A DNA stretch of 46,032 nt, taken from NCBI GenBank assembly GCA_025350905.1, contig JANXWY010000110.1:1-46032 (forward strand). Direction: 5' to 3'. The notes beneath the pieces are model-generated. The model did not search any database, had not been told where the DNA came from, and saw only the letters and a list, made by a program, of their open reading frames with translations. Shown one piece after another: positions 26,447 through 35,116 of the stretch. The stretch is from Verrucomicrobiota bacterium. GTDB taxonomy: Bacteria; Verrucomicrobiota; Verrucomicrobiia; Limisphaerales; JADLHS01. The position numbers and the translations under genes were made by a program. Within the stretch, counting starts at the first letter, position 1, and each line of letters starts with the position of its first letter.

Positions 26447-26542
26447 CAATGCACCTTTTCTAAGTTACTGATTACGAACGCTGGGGCGTTTTAGAAAACG
26501 GTATTTCTTGAACTTTTTATTCTCACTTTTATTCTCACCTGC

Positions 26543-27706
26543 ATGGCCAGCATCGTTAAACGGAAAAAATCCCAATTCTGGACGGCCTGTTTCGCCAGCC
26601 GCGACGGTCGCCAACTCAAGCGTTCTACCAAATCGACCGATAAGAATCAAGCAATGGAAATCGCCATCGAGTTCGAGCGGGTGGAACGCAAGGCGATGGC
26701 GGGCGCGCTCACCTCTGCGCAAATCAAGAGGGTGCTGAACGACGTTTCCGAAAAAGTCACGGGCGACACGCTGATCGCACCCACCACCGAAGTTTATTTG
26801 ACCGAATGGCTGGCAGGGGTCGGGGCGCGCGCCACCGAGGCGACGGTGGAGCGCTACACTCATTCCGTCAAACTCTTCCTCGCGCATCTGGGCGACAAGG
26901 CGCAAAAACCGGTTACGGCCGTCACGCCGCGCGATGCCGAGGGCTTCCTGACCGGGCGATTAAAAGCCGGGGTCGCCCCCAAAACCGCGATCGTTGATTT
27001 GAAGACGATCAACATCGCGTTCCGACGGGCGGCAACCTATGACATCATCCTGAAGAATCCCATCGCCACCGTGCGGCCGCCCCGGGAAGATTCCTCGGAA
27101 CGGGCGGTCTTCACTCAGGAGGAGGTGCAAAAACTCGTGACCGCCGCGCCGACCGTCGAATGGCAGACGCTCATTCTGTTTGGCTATTTTCTGGGCGCAC
27201 GGCTCCGGGACTGCGTGCGGATGACCTGGGACAACGTCAAACCGGAAACCGGAGTGATCGAATATCAGCAGCAGAAAACCGGCAAGAAGGTTACCGTGCC
27301 CATGCACTATCATGTGATCGAACACATCCACTTCCTCGCCACCTTCGGCACCCACGGCTTTCTGTCTCCGAAATTGGCTGGCAAGCTGTCCGGCGGCCGG
27401 CGTGGCCTGTCCGAAGGTTTCAAGCGCATTGTGATCAAGGCGGGGCTGGATACGATGACCGTGCCAGGGAAGGGAATCCGGAAATTCTCCCGCCACTCGT
27501 TCCATTCGTTGCGCCACAGTTTTAATTCGGCGCTGGCCAACGGCGGAGTGCCCGAAGATGTGCGTATGAAGTTGACCGGCCATGCCTCCAAGGTGATGAA
27601 CAACCGCTACACGCACTTGAATGTGGAGACGCTCAAAAATGCTATGACGACGATGCCGTTATTCGGCCCAACCTCGGCCAAGGGAACGCCTGGAAACCAC
27701 GAATAG
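26543..27706 (+). CDS. Tyrosine recombinase / integrase
   Basis: The 387-residue protein has an N-terminal arm-binding-like domain, a SAM-like core-binding domain (about 80-165) and a C-terminal catalytic domain. All catalytic residues are present: Arg220 in GARLRD, a Lys in QKTGKK, His321-x2-Arg324 in HSLRH, His347 in LTGH and nucleophile Tyr356 in RYTH. The family integrates or excises elements at specific att sites, often in tRNA genes. The tRNA-Gly fragment at 26415-26446 is an obvious candidate site. No excisionase is recognised. The length is full, so this integrase may still work, although the rest of its element cannot be delimited in the window. Confidence 0.92.
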   Translation: MASIVKRKKSQFWTACFASRDGRQLKRSTKSTDKNQAMEIAIEFERVERKAMAGALTSAQIKRVLNDVSEKVTGDTLIAPTTEVYLTEWLAGVGARATEATVERYTHSVKLFLAHLGDKAQKPVTAVTPRDAEGFLTGRLKAGVAPKTAIVDLKTINIAFRRAATYDIILKNPIATVRPPREDSSERAVFTQEEVQKLVTAAPTVEWQTLILFGYFLGARLRDCVRMTWDNVKPETGVIEYQQQKTGKKVTVPMHYHVIEHIHFLATFGTHGFLSPKLAGKLSGGRRGLSEGFKRIVIKAGLDTMTVPGKGIRKFSRHSFHSLRHSFNSALANGGVPEDVRMKLTGHASKVMNNRYTHLNVETLKNAMTTMPLFGPTSAKGTPGNHE

Positions 27707-27830
27707 CTCGCTTGCCCACGAAACGAGTGGTCACCGCCCGTGTCAGCGTCAGACAACCCACCGCGTTGGGAACGGTCTGGGCCATCGGTCAGCGCATAAA
27801 CCCAAGGGACCAGCCAAGCGAGAAGCTATT
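27702..27830. repeat. Imperfect inverted repeat between converging integrase and kinase genes
   Basis: AATAGCTCGCTTG at 27702-27714 is the inverse of CAAGCGAGAAGCTATT at 27815-27830, apart from a 3-nt insertion. The arms overlap the integrase end and reach the kinase stop, enclosing about 100 bp. It could be a bidirectional terminator with a long loop or an old recombination scar. It is weak evidence for either. Confidence 0.4.
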
Positions 27831-30451
27831 CATTGCGGTTTGGTGCCGAAGGCGGATGGGATCGCGGTCGCGGGTTGGTCAAACCCTTCCAGTTGCTTCT
27901 GGTAGGCCGCGGCCTGGTCCGATCGTTCCGTAGCTTGGTAGAGGCGGACCACTCGCTGCAGTGCATCCTTGAGATAGGGCCGGCAGAGGTAGTTAATGCT
28001 GGCTTCGCGTTCCTTCATCCCTTCATAGCCGGCAACGAGTAGGGACTCGGCGGTCTCGAATTGTTTCTGCCCAAGCAAGGTGGCTCCGACCAGGCTCCGA
28101 CCACTAAAAGTGCGCCAATCGTCCGGGTTACTATTTTCCATCAGTGTCAGCGCTTCCCGGGCCAGGGGTTCTGCCTCGGCGAACTTTTCCTCCGCAATCA
28201 AAAGTCGGCTCAATTCGGTGAGGGTGCGGATACTTTCTTCATCCCCCGCCGGCAACCGTTTCGGCGCGCTCTGCAACCGCCCGCGATAAAGGTCTTCCAA
28301 CTCCGTCAACTTGCCCTGGCGCTGCAACAGGAAGGCTAGGCCATTAAAGGAGTAATTTACCTGAGGATGTTCGTTGCCGAGCAACTCGCGACTCCGCGCC
28401 AGCGCTGCGCGGCACAAAGTTTCCGCCTCCTCCAATCGGCCCTGCTCGCGCACCACCTCGGCCAGCTTCAGCAGCGAATCGCCATAAGCCGGACTCTTCT
28501 CCTTGTCCATTCCCAAGGCCAACGCTTCGCGGAAGACCGCTGTCGCATTGGTCAGATTGCCCCCCAATCGGTAGATGCGGCCGAGATTGTTGAGGGAAAC
28601 CAAAAAGTCTTGTGGCGCGGTGTCCCGTGATTTTCTTTGCATCGCCAGGGCCTCGAGTTGATAGGCTTCCGCTCCCTTCAGCCGACGCTGGTCGGTCAAG
28701 GTGTCCGCCAGACACGTGAGTGAATTGGCGACTTCGGGATGCTCGTTGCCGAACAAGGTTCTTCGCATGTCCAGTGCCTGGCGCTGCAAGGTTTCGGCCT
28801 CATATGTTCGGTCTTCCATGTTGAGGGCGTTGCCCAAATCGTTGAGCGACGCCGCGACCCACCGGTTGGTCTCGCCAAAACGTGCTTTGCGCACGCTTAG
28901 AGCCGCGCGGTACAACTCGGCGGCTTTCGAGAAATCTTCAAGTTGATAGTACGCGTTGCCGATGATGGTCTGCAGTTCTGCCTGAATTCCTGGCTGCGAG
29001 TTGAGGTCGGCAGCGACGCGCGCGGCGGTTTTATCCAGGGTCTCATGCAGATAGGGCGATTGCCGGCCTTGCGCTAACGCCGGGTTTAGACTCTCCAGCA
29101 TGGCCTTGAGAAAGCGGGCTACCGTCTGACTTGTATTTGCTTCTTCCTTGGCCGTTTGTTCCGCTTTCAAGGCGCGTTCATAGTTGGCTTTCTCCCGAAA
29201 GAAAAGCCACGTGGAGAGGCCCAATCCGATAACCAACGCAGCCATCACCGCAACCGCCGCTGTAACCGCAATCTTATTCCGGCGAACTAGTTTCTGCAGT
29301 CGGTAAAGTGTACTCGAGGGTCGGGCCATGACCGGTTCGTTGGCTAGGTGGCGTTGGATATCCATCGCCAATCCGTTGGCCGATTCGTAACGGCGCGTGC
29401 GAACTTTCTCCAGCGCCTTCATCACGATGGCGTCGAGATCGCCCTGCACCAATCCGGCCAGCTTCGCGGGGGAGGCTTTGAAGCGTTGGGTGACATCCGT
29501 GGTGTCCGCCATTCCCATAGTCCGCAGGCGTGCCGATGGTTTCGGGGGAGACTTTTCCCGGACCATCTGGCGCATCGCGTCCCTTCCGCCGGCCAGTAAT
29601 TCTTCCGTCACAAACGGCGTCTGGCCGGCCAGCAGTTCATAGAGCAAGACCCCAAGACTGTAGATGTCACTGCGCGTGTCAACGTCGGGACAGCCGAGAT
29701 CAGCTTGTTCCGGGCTCATGTACGCGGGCGTACCGAGGAATTGTTCCTCGGAGGTTACGGGGGCATTGTCGGTAAGCTGCTGGTCGTTGATGGCCTTGGC
29801 GATGCCGAAGTCGATGATCTTGGTCACCGGCACGCCGTCCTGAAGCGTAATCAGAATGTTCGAGGGTTTGATGTCGAGGTGGATAACGCCTTTTTGGTGG
29901 GCGTGCTGGATGGCGCGGCAAATCTGCATGAACAGTTCGAGGCGGGCGCGGGTGGAAAGATGGTTCTGGTCGCAATAGTCAGTGATCCGGATGCCTCGCA
30001 CCAAATCCATGACAAAATAGGGTCGACCGGTGTCCGTGGCGCCGGCGTCCAACACTTTGGCAATATTGGGATGGTCCATCAACGCCAAGGCCTGTCGCTC
30101 GGCTTCGAAGCGAGCGATGACCGATTTGGTGTCCCTGCCCAGCTTCATAATCTTGAGCGCCACTCGGCGGCGCACCGGGTCCTCCTGCTCTGCCAGATAA
30201 ACGAAGCCCATGCCGCCTTGGCCAATCAACTGCAGAAGTTTGTAGTGGCCAATATGGTCGCCCGGTTTCTCGACCAAGGTCAGGCGCTCGACGGTGACTC
30301 CCAAGCCCGGGTGGGCGCTCGCAGCAGGCTCGGCGCTGAGTTCGTCACCCAGGAGGATGGCCTCAAGCATCAGGCAATTAGCGCAGAGGGACTGCGTGCC
30401 GAAAGACGCCAGCGTCCCCCCGCATTTTTCGCATTGTCCTTCCGTTGGCAT
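27830..30451 (-). CDS. Ser/Thr protein kinase with zinc-ribbon-like N-terminus, one TM helix and TPR domain
   Basis: The 873-residue protein begins with CEKCGG and CANC, a small four-Cys zinc-ribbon-like motif. A Hanks-type kinase domain spans about 68-345: P-loop GQGGMG (77-82), Lys100, catalytic HLD with Asp193, Lys195 and Asn198, DFG with Asp214, and a SPEQ activation-end motif. A TM helix (VTAAVAVMAALVIGLGL, about 400-420) is followed by some ten TPR repeats outside the membrane. This layout is typical of kinases in Verrucomicrobiota and Planctomycetota that lie next to ECF sigma genes. It is downstream of the sigma gene on the same strand (172-bp gap), so kinase and sigma factor probably form one signalling unit. 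The signal sensed is unknown. Confidence 0.92.
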   Translation of the reverse strand: MPTEGQCEKCGGTLASFGTQSLCANCLMLEAILLGDELSAEPAASAHPGLGVTVERLTLVEKPGDHIGHYKLLQLIGQGGMGFVYLAEQEDPVRRRVALKIMKLGRDTKSVIARFEAERQALALMDHPNIAKVLDAGATDTGRPYFVMDLVRGIRITDYCDQNHLSTRARLELFMQICRAIQHAHQKGVIHLDIKPSNILITLQDGVPVTKIIDFGIAKAINDQQLTDNAPVTSEEQFLGTPAYMSPEQADLGCPDVDTRSDIYSLGVLLYELLAGQTPFVTEELLAGGRDAMRQMVREKSPPKPSARLRTMGMADTTDVTQRFKASPAKLAGLVQGDLDAIVMKALEKVRTRRYESANGLAMDIQRHLANEPVMARPSSTLYRLQKLVRRNKIAVTAAVAVMAALVIGLGLSTWLFFREKANYERALKAEQTAKEEANTSQTVARFLKAMLESLNPALAQGRQSPYLHETLDKTAARVAADLNSQPGIQAELQTIIGNAYYQLEDFSKAAELYRAALSVRKARFGETNRWVAASLNDLGNALNMEDRTYEAETLQRQALDMRRTLFGNEHPEVANSLTCLADTLTDQRRLKGAEAYQLEALAMQRKSRDTAPQDFLVSLNNLGRIYRLGGNLTNATAVFREALALGMDKEKSPAYGDSLLKLAEVVREQGRLEEAETLCRAALARSRELLGNEHPQVNYSFNGLAFLLQRQGKLTELEDLYRGRLQSAPKRLPAGDEESIRTLTELSRLLIAEEKFAEAEPLAREALTLMENSNPDDWRTFSGRSLVGATLLGQKQFETAESLLVAGYEGMKEREASINYLCRPYLKDALQRVVRLYQATERSDQAAAYQKQLEGFDQPATAIPSAFGTKPQ

Positions 30452-30623
30452 AAGTAAGTCCGTCCGGGGCCTGAAGCGGCTGTACGCCTAGTTGCGACGG
30501 ACCTTTCCATTCCGGCGTCGAATTATTTCCGGGGTTTCGTCGAGAACTCGCAACAGTGCGCGCACGACCACCCCGTATGCAGCCAAAACCTGACTGGCCA
30601 AACGCAGGCCGCCACGTGTCAGG

Positions 30624-31382
30624 TCATGAACTAATCACCGCCAGCAAATGGCGTAGTTCACCATCGATCTCGGCCGGATTAGTGACGGTCCGACCAACTT
30701 CTGCCCGCAAGATCTCGCCGTATTGGCGCCGCAGCCGGTGGACCGCCACCCGCAGCGAGTTGGGGCTCACGCCTAGTTTGAGGGCGATTTCGACTTGCGA
30801 CATCGTCGATGGGCCACCCCAGATAAATTCCTTAAGCGCTTCAAACTGTTCCAGGTTGTCGGAGGCCAGGGCTTGCTGCCGCAGAGCCCCAAGCGCATGA
30901 TCGAGCAAGGTCAACGCCCATTGCTTTTCGTAGGCGCGGTCGGGGGTCGCGGCGGAATCGGCGACTTGGGCGAGCCGGTGAGTCTCAGCGGTGGCCGATT
31001 GTTCCAACGATAGGAGCATGCGACCGCCGCCCCGTTTAGCCGCCTGGGCGTAATCCCATTCGTTGGCGAGAAAATTTTTGATCGAACTCAGCATGAAACA
31101 ACGTAAGCGCCCGCGTTTCGGGTCGGCCAGTCTGACGTAATCCTTTTCCAGGAAGCCGGCGAAGAATTCTTGAGTCAGATCCAGCGCGTCATCCTGGCTT
31201 TGGCTCTGCCGGCGGATGAAGGTGTAGACCGGTGGCCAATAAGTGCGGCAGAATTTCTCCAACGCCGAGGCGGCCAATGGCGCGGCCGAGTCGGAGGCCA
31301 CCAACACGACACTCCAGTGCGTGGTGGGGAACTCGGTGCCGGTCATTTGCCGTTTGAAGAATTCCTGATCGGACTGGGCCAT
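30624..31382 (-). CDS. ECF-family RNA polymerase sigma factor (Planctomycetes/Verrucomicrobia type)
   Basis: The 252-residue protein starts with the FPTTHWSVV motif seen in the sigma factors of this group. Region 2 has a DALDLTQEFFAGFLEKD block for core binding and -10 recognition, and KRGRLRCFMLSSIKNFLANEW matches the following helix. Region 4 near the C-terminus (MSQVEIALKLGVSPNSLRVAVHRLRRQYGEILR) is a typical helix-turn-helix. The ATG at 31382 (MAQSDQEFF) is preferred over 31424. No anti-sigma gene is adjacent; instead the kinase follows, and phosphorylation is the likely control. The 306 bp upstream contain no further gene except the IS5 remnant and presumably hold its promoter. Confidence 0.9.
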   Translation of the reverse strand: MAQSDQEFFKRQMTGTEFPTTHWSVVLVASDSAAPLAASALEKFCRTYWPPVYTFIRRQSQSQDDALDLTQEFFAGFLEKDYVRLADPKRGRLRCFMLSSIKNFLANEWDYAQAAKRGGGRMLLSLEQSATAETHRLAQVADSAATPDRAYEKQWALTLLDHALGALRQQALASDNLEQFEALKEFIWGGPSTMSQVEIALKLGVSPNSLRVAVHRLRRQYGEILRAEVGRTVTNPAEIDGELRHLLAVISS

Positions 31383-31688
31383 GTGGTTGCCTGCTGTGGA
31401 CCGGACGGATTTGGTATGCCGCATTGCTTAACACGGCAAGCAAATTCCACGGATTTATTTACGCGCAAGTGTATGGACCAGCACGAAGTGAAACTTCCGT
31501 CACCAATGGGAACTGGCGCAGCGCGTCGCACCCTTTGAAACTGCAATACCAATTGGCGCTTTGACGTGGGCTGCTTCGTGTTTGCGAGAGGTTAAAGACG
31601 AGCTCAAAAAAAGTTTCAAATATTCGGTAATGTTTGGCTGGTTTTGCTTTAGTACAATGGAGGAACCCAAAGTGTAGCGACCAATCTT

Positions 31689-32045
31689 ATGAAACTCGGT
31701 AGGCAAACAAAGTCTGGCATGACCGTGCCTTGGATACTTCGTATCAAGGAACGATCACGTCGGAAGGTATCGCCGGCGACTGGGCGGGCCGATGGCGGTT
31801 ATGCCGGGACGCTCGTCTCTTGGGCCAAACAGACATGGCGCTGCACAGTCGAGCTGGTCAAGCGCACCGAATGGCACACGTTCAAAGTGCTGCCGCGCCG
31901 CTGGGTGGTCGAACGCACCTTCGGCTGGCTGGGGCGCTATCGCCCGCTCAATTGCGATTACGAACGGCACACGCGCACCGCCGAAACCATGGTCCACCTC
32001 GCCATGATTCGCCTCATGCTGGCTCGTCTCGCTCGTCATGGTTGA
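31689..32045 (+). pseudogene. IS5-family transposase C-terminal remnant
   Basis: The translated region shows the C-terminal third of an IS5-type (DDE) transposase: ADGGYAG, then FKVLPRRWVVERTFGWLGRYRPLN, which contains the conserved catalytic Glu with the R/K-rich context. The N-terminal two thirds with the first Asp are missing; the start at 31689 is simply where the open frame begins. GAGTTTTCAAACACGCTC just after the stop may be part of the right terminal repeat. The remnant lies between the sigma gene and the signal-peptide gene at 32079. Confidence 0.82.
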
Positions 32046-32078
32046 GTTTTCAAACACGCTCTTAGCGATCAAATCATT

Positions 32079-35057
32079 ATGAAAACAACTTTCCAGCTGC
32101 TTGCGCTTGTTTCCTTACTGCCAGTAGTGGTGTCCGCCCAGATTAGGACTCCACCGCCACCACTGCCTCCGACCGACACCGCAGCTTCTGTTATATCGTC
32201 AACCCTTGAGATTCGCGACCGCGGCGACCACCACCGCGTCTGGCAGCGAGTGACGGTGGAGACCGACAATACAGGCAAGACCGTTTCCCGGACCAATGCC
32301 GCTTACACGGAATTGGAAACCGGGATGAATGTACGGCAGGCGGATGGCACGTGGGTCGAAGCCAGTGACGAAATCGAAATCGCCAAGGCTGGCGCGGTGG
32401 CCCGGAAAGGCAGACATCAGGTGATTTTCTCAGTCAACTGCAACTCTCCGGTGGCCATCGACATGTTGACTGCCGATGGAAAACGGCTTCAGTCACGAAT
32501 TCTAGGACTCGCATATTTTGATACGGCCACCGGACAAAGCGTGTTGATTGCGGAGATAAAGGACTCGGACGGCCATTTGTTAATGGATACCAAGAACGAG
32601 GTGATCTACTACGACGCGTTTACAGATTTCAAAGTTGATTTGAGATACCGAAATAGTAAAGCAGGGCTTGAGCAAGATCTCATTTTGCGGGAAGATCCGC
32701 CCTCCCCAGCATATTATAATTTAGACCCTGCGACGACGGTTTTGGAAGTTCTGACGGAGTTTTTTAACCCACCGGTGCCGGAGAAAAAGGCGCGATTGAT
32801 CAACGGAGTTACGGACGAGTTTTTGAATTTCGGCGATCTCAAGATGGGGACTGGTCGAGTATTTGTGATGGGCGCCGAGACGACCGACATTCCAGTAAGC
32901 AAGCAGTGGGGTACAGTGGAGGGGCGCACATTTCTGATTGAGGAAATACCGTATCAGGCTGTGGAACCACAACTTGACGCCTTACCCAAGCGAACGGCCT
33001 CCCTGAAGAGTTCCCAGGATGGCGTGCGGCATCAGGTTTCGATCAAGCGTCTCTTACCGCCGGTAAAGCAGGCGAAGAAGGAGATTGGACCGATGAAACT
33101 GGCCAGCGCCCCCTTGGACGGCAAAGGCGTGGTGCTGGACTACGTCACCGCGAGTAGCGCGACCAACTACACCTTCCAGTGTGACACCACTTATTACGTG
33201 AGTGGAACCGTCAACCTTTCAGGAACCAATACAAGTTTTGAAGGCGGCACAGTTATCAAGTATTCACCGACCAATGCCCCAAAACTGAATATCACCAGCC
33301 CGATTACGTGGCTGGGCAGTGCATTTAGGCCGGTGGTCATGACCGGCAGCAGCGATAACACCGTCGGTGACACCATCAGTGGCAGCACAGGCAATCCCAA
33401 CACCAATTACTTTGCCAATCCGGCGCTTTATATCGACGGCACGGCGGCGGGCACGAATGCCATCCTGCAAAACCTACGGATTTCCTATGCCCAAAGCGCC
33501 ATTGTCTTCAACGGGAAAACGGGGCACATCGTCAGCCATGCGCAACTGGTCAACTGTGCCAACGGGATTGCGGCTACCAATGCGGAATTCAGCCTGCGTA
33601 ATGCGCTGCTGTATAACGTAATCACCAACTTCAACGGCTCAACTTCCACGGGCCGTTGTGAACATCTAACCGTCGATACGGCGAACTGGCTGAACAACAA
33701 CAATGCCATCACATTAACGATGACCAACAGCCTGTTGTTGGGTGTGACCAACGTGGGGACCTTCACCAGCAACACAGTCAACATAGTAACCGCCTCTGCT
33801 TTTCAGACGGTTGGCGCGGCCAGCCATTATCTGGCGACTGGTAGCGTTTATCGAAATGTGGGCACGACCAATATCAATGCCACTTTGGCAAAAGACTTGA
33901 AGAAACTCACGACGTATCCACCGATTGAGCGCACTAACGATTTCACCGTGAATACAGTCCTTTCGCCCCAAGCCGGCCGGGACACAGACGCGTACGATTT
34001 AGGCTATCACTATGATCCACTGGATTACGTCGTCAGCGGGAGGAACCTTACCAATTCGATATTGACCCTTGCGAACGGCATAGTCCTTGGGACTTACGGT
34101 GCCCTCAGCGATTCAGGAATCACCCTGCGCAATGGCGCAATTTTGAATTCGGCGGGCTCCGCTTCCTACCTAAACTGGATTGTCCGTTACAACACGGTGC
34201 AGGAACAGAGTACGACCAACTGGTCAGCCAGCACGGTGGCGCCTGCCATCGCGTTTACGGTCGCCAGCACCCCGGAACCCCAAGCTCAATTCACATTTAC
34301 CGGCTGGTCGCTGCTGGGCAATAATGGGAAATTCTTTAATAGCAACAAAGAGCTCATCGTTCCTTTGGCCTTCAAGGATTGTCAATTCGCGGGCGGGGGG
34401 GTTAGCCCAGTGGACGTTTCCGTTGCGTTTACGAATTGTTTATGGGAACGGGTGGCCATCGACCTCTCGCTGAGCAAAAGCATTATTTCCGATCGGTATT
34501 TTTTTAACAATTTGTTTTGGCGTGGCTCGCTAAACCTTGCCAATACGGGGACTAAGACTTGGATCCTCAAAGACAACCTGTTTGATCAAACCGCTCTGAA
34601 CAGTCAGTCCGGCTCGATCACCCACAGCAACAACGCGTACGTCAATGGCGGCAACCGGTTGACCCCGACCAATGTCAACGACGTGGTCATGAGTAACACA
34701 CCAATTTACCTGACCAACTACCTTGGAAGATTTTACTACCCGACCAACGGCGGTTTGTTGAGCATGCTCATCAACGCGGGTAGTCGCAACGCGACTAATG
34801 CCGGACTCTATCACTACACCACCACCACCAATCAGGTAAAGGAGGCAAGTTCAACCGTTGATATTGGTTTTCATTATGTGGCCACTGATACAAGCGGTGT
34901 TCCAATTGACACCGACAGCGATGGAGTTGCCGATTATTTAGAAGATCGCAATGGGAACGGAGCGGTAGATACAGGCGAAACGGCTTGGACGAACGCTGCC
35001 GACTGGGGACTCAGCGTCATTATCACAAAGCCACGCCCTAGCGCGATCCTCCCTTAA
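32079..35057 (+). CDS. Large secreted protein with beta-helix-like repeats and Ca-binding C-terminus
   Basis: The 992-residue protein has a signal peptide (MKTTFQLLALVSLLPVVVSA). Its first 300 residues are a mixed domain of unknown type. From about residue 360, Asn/Thr/Ile-rich segments repeat at about 20-25-residue intervals (NAILQNLRISYAQSAIVF, GIAATNAEFSLRNALLYN), as in right-handed parallel beta-helix surface proteins. Near the C-terminus, DTDSDGVADYLEDRNGNGAVD is a calcium-binding thrombospondin-3/EF-hand-like motif. The protein is probably exported and surface-located. It is 59 bp upstream of the RHS gene on the same strand, so the two may be co-transcribed and act together. The function is unknown. 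Confidence 0.72.
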   Translation: MKTTFQLLALVSLLPVVVSAQIRTPPPPLPPTDTAASVISSTLEIRDRGDHHRVWQRVTVETDNTGKTVSRTNAAYTELETGMNVRQADGTWVEASDEIEIAKAGAVARKGRHQVIFSVNCNSPVAIDMLTADGKRLQSRILGLAYFDTATGQSVLIAEIKDSDGHLLMDTKNEVIYYDAFTDFKVDLRYRNSKAGLEQDLILREDPPSPAYYNLDPATTVLEVLTEFFNPPVPEKKARLINGVTDEFLNFGDLKMGTGRVFVMGAETTDIPVSKQWGTVEGRTFLIEEIPYQAVEPQLDALPKRTASLKSSQDGVRHQVSIKRLLPPVKQAKKEIGPMKLASAPLDGKGVVLDYVTASSATNYTFQCDTTYYVSGTVNLSGTNTSFEGGTVIKYSPTNAPKLNITSPITWLGSAFRPVVMTGSSDNTVGDTISGSTGNPNTNYFANPALYIDGTAAGTNAILQNLRISYAQSAIVFNGKTGHIVSHAQLVNCANGIAATNAEFSLRNALLYNVITNFNGSTSTGRCEHLTVDTANWLNNNNAITLTMTNSLLLGVTNVGTFTSNTVNIVTASAFQTVGAASHYLATGSVYRNVGTTNINATLAKDLKKLTTYPPIERTNDFTVNTVLSPQAGRDTDAYDLGYHYDPLDYVVSGRNLTNSILTLANGIVLGTYGALSDSGITLRNGAILNSAGSASYLNWIVRYNTVQEQSTTNWSASTVAPAIAFTVASTPEPQAQFTFTGWSLLGNNGKFFNSNKELIVPLAFKDCQFAGGGVSPVDVSVAFTNCLWERVAIDLSLSKSIISDRYFFNNLFWRGSLNLANTGTKTWILKDNLFDQTALNSQSGSITHSNNAYVNGGNRLTPTNVNDVVMSNTPIYLTNYLGRFYYPTNGGLLSMLINAGSRNATNAGLYHYTTTTNQVKEASSTVDIGFHYVATDTSGVPIDTDSDGVADYLEDRNGNGAVDTGETAWTNAADWGLSVIITKPRPSAILP

Positions 35058-35116
35058 ACAATTCGGCGAACGAATGATATTTGCTTGATAAAAACATCCC
35101 TCGGGACTGAAACCTT

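Noticed and set aside
26415-26490. A complete tRNA gene
   Set aside because: Only the T-arm and acceptor 3' strand are present; no D arm, anticodon stem or matching 5' acceptor strand is found to the right.
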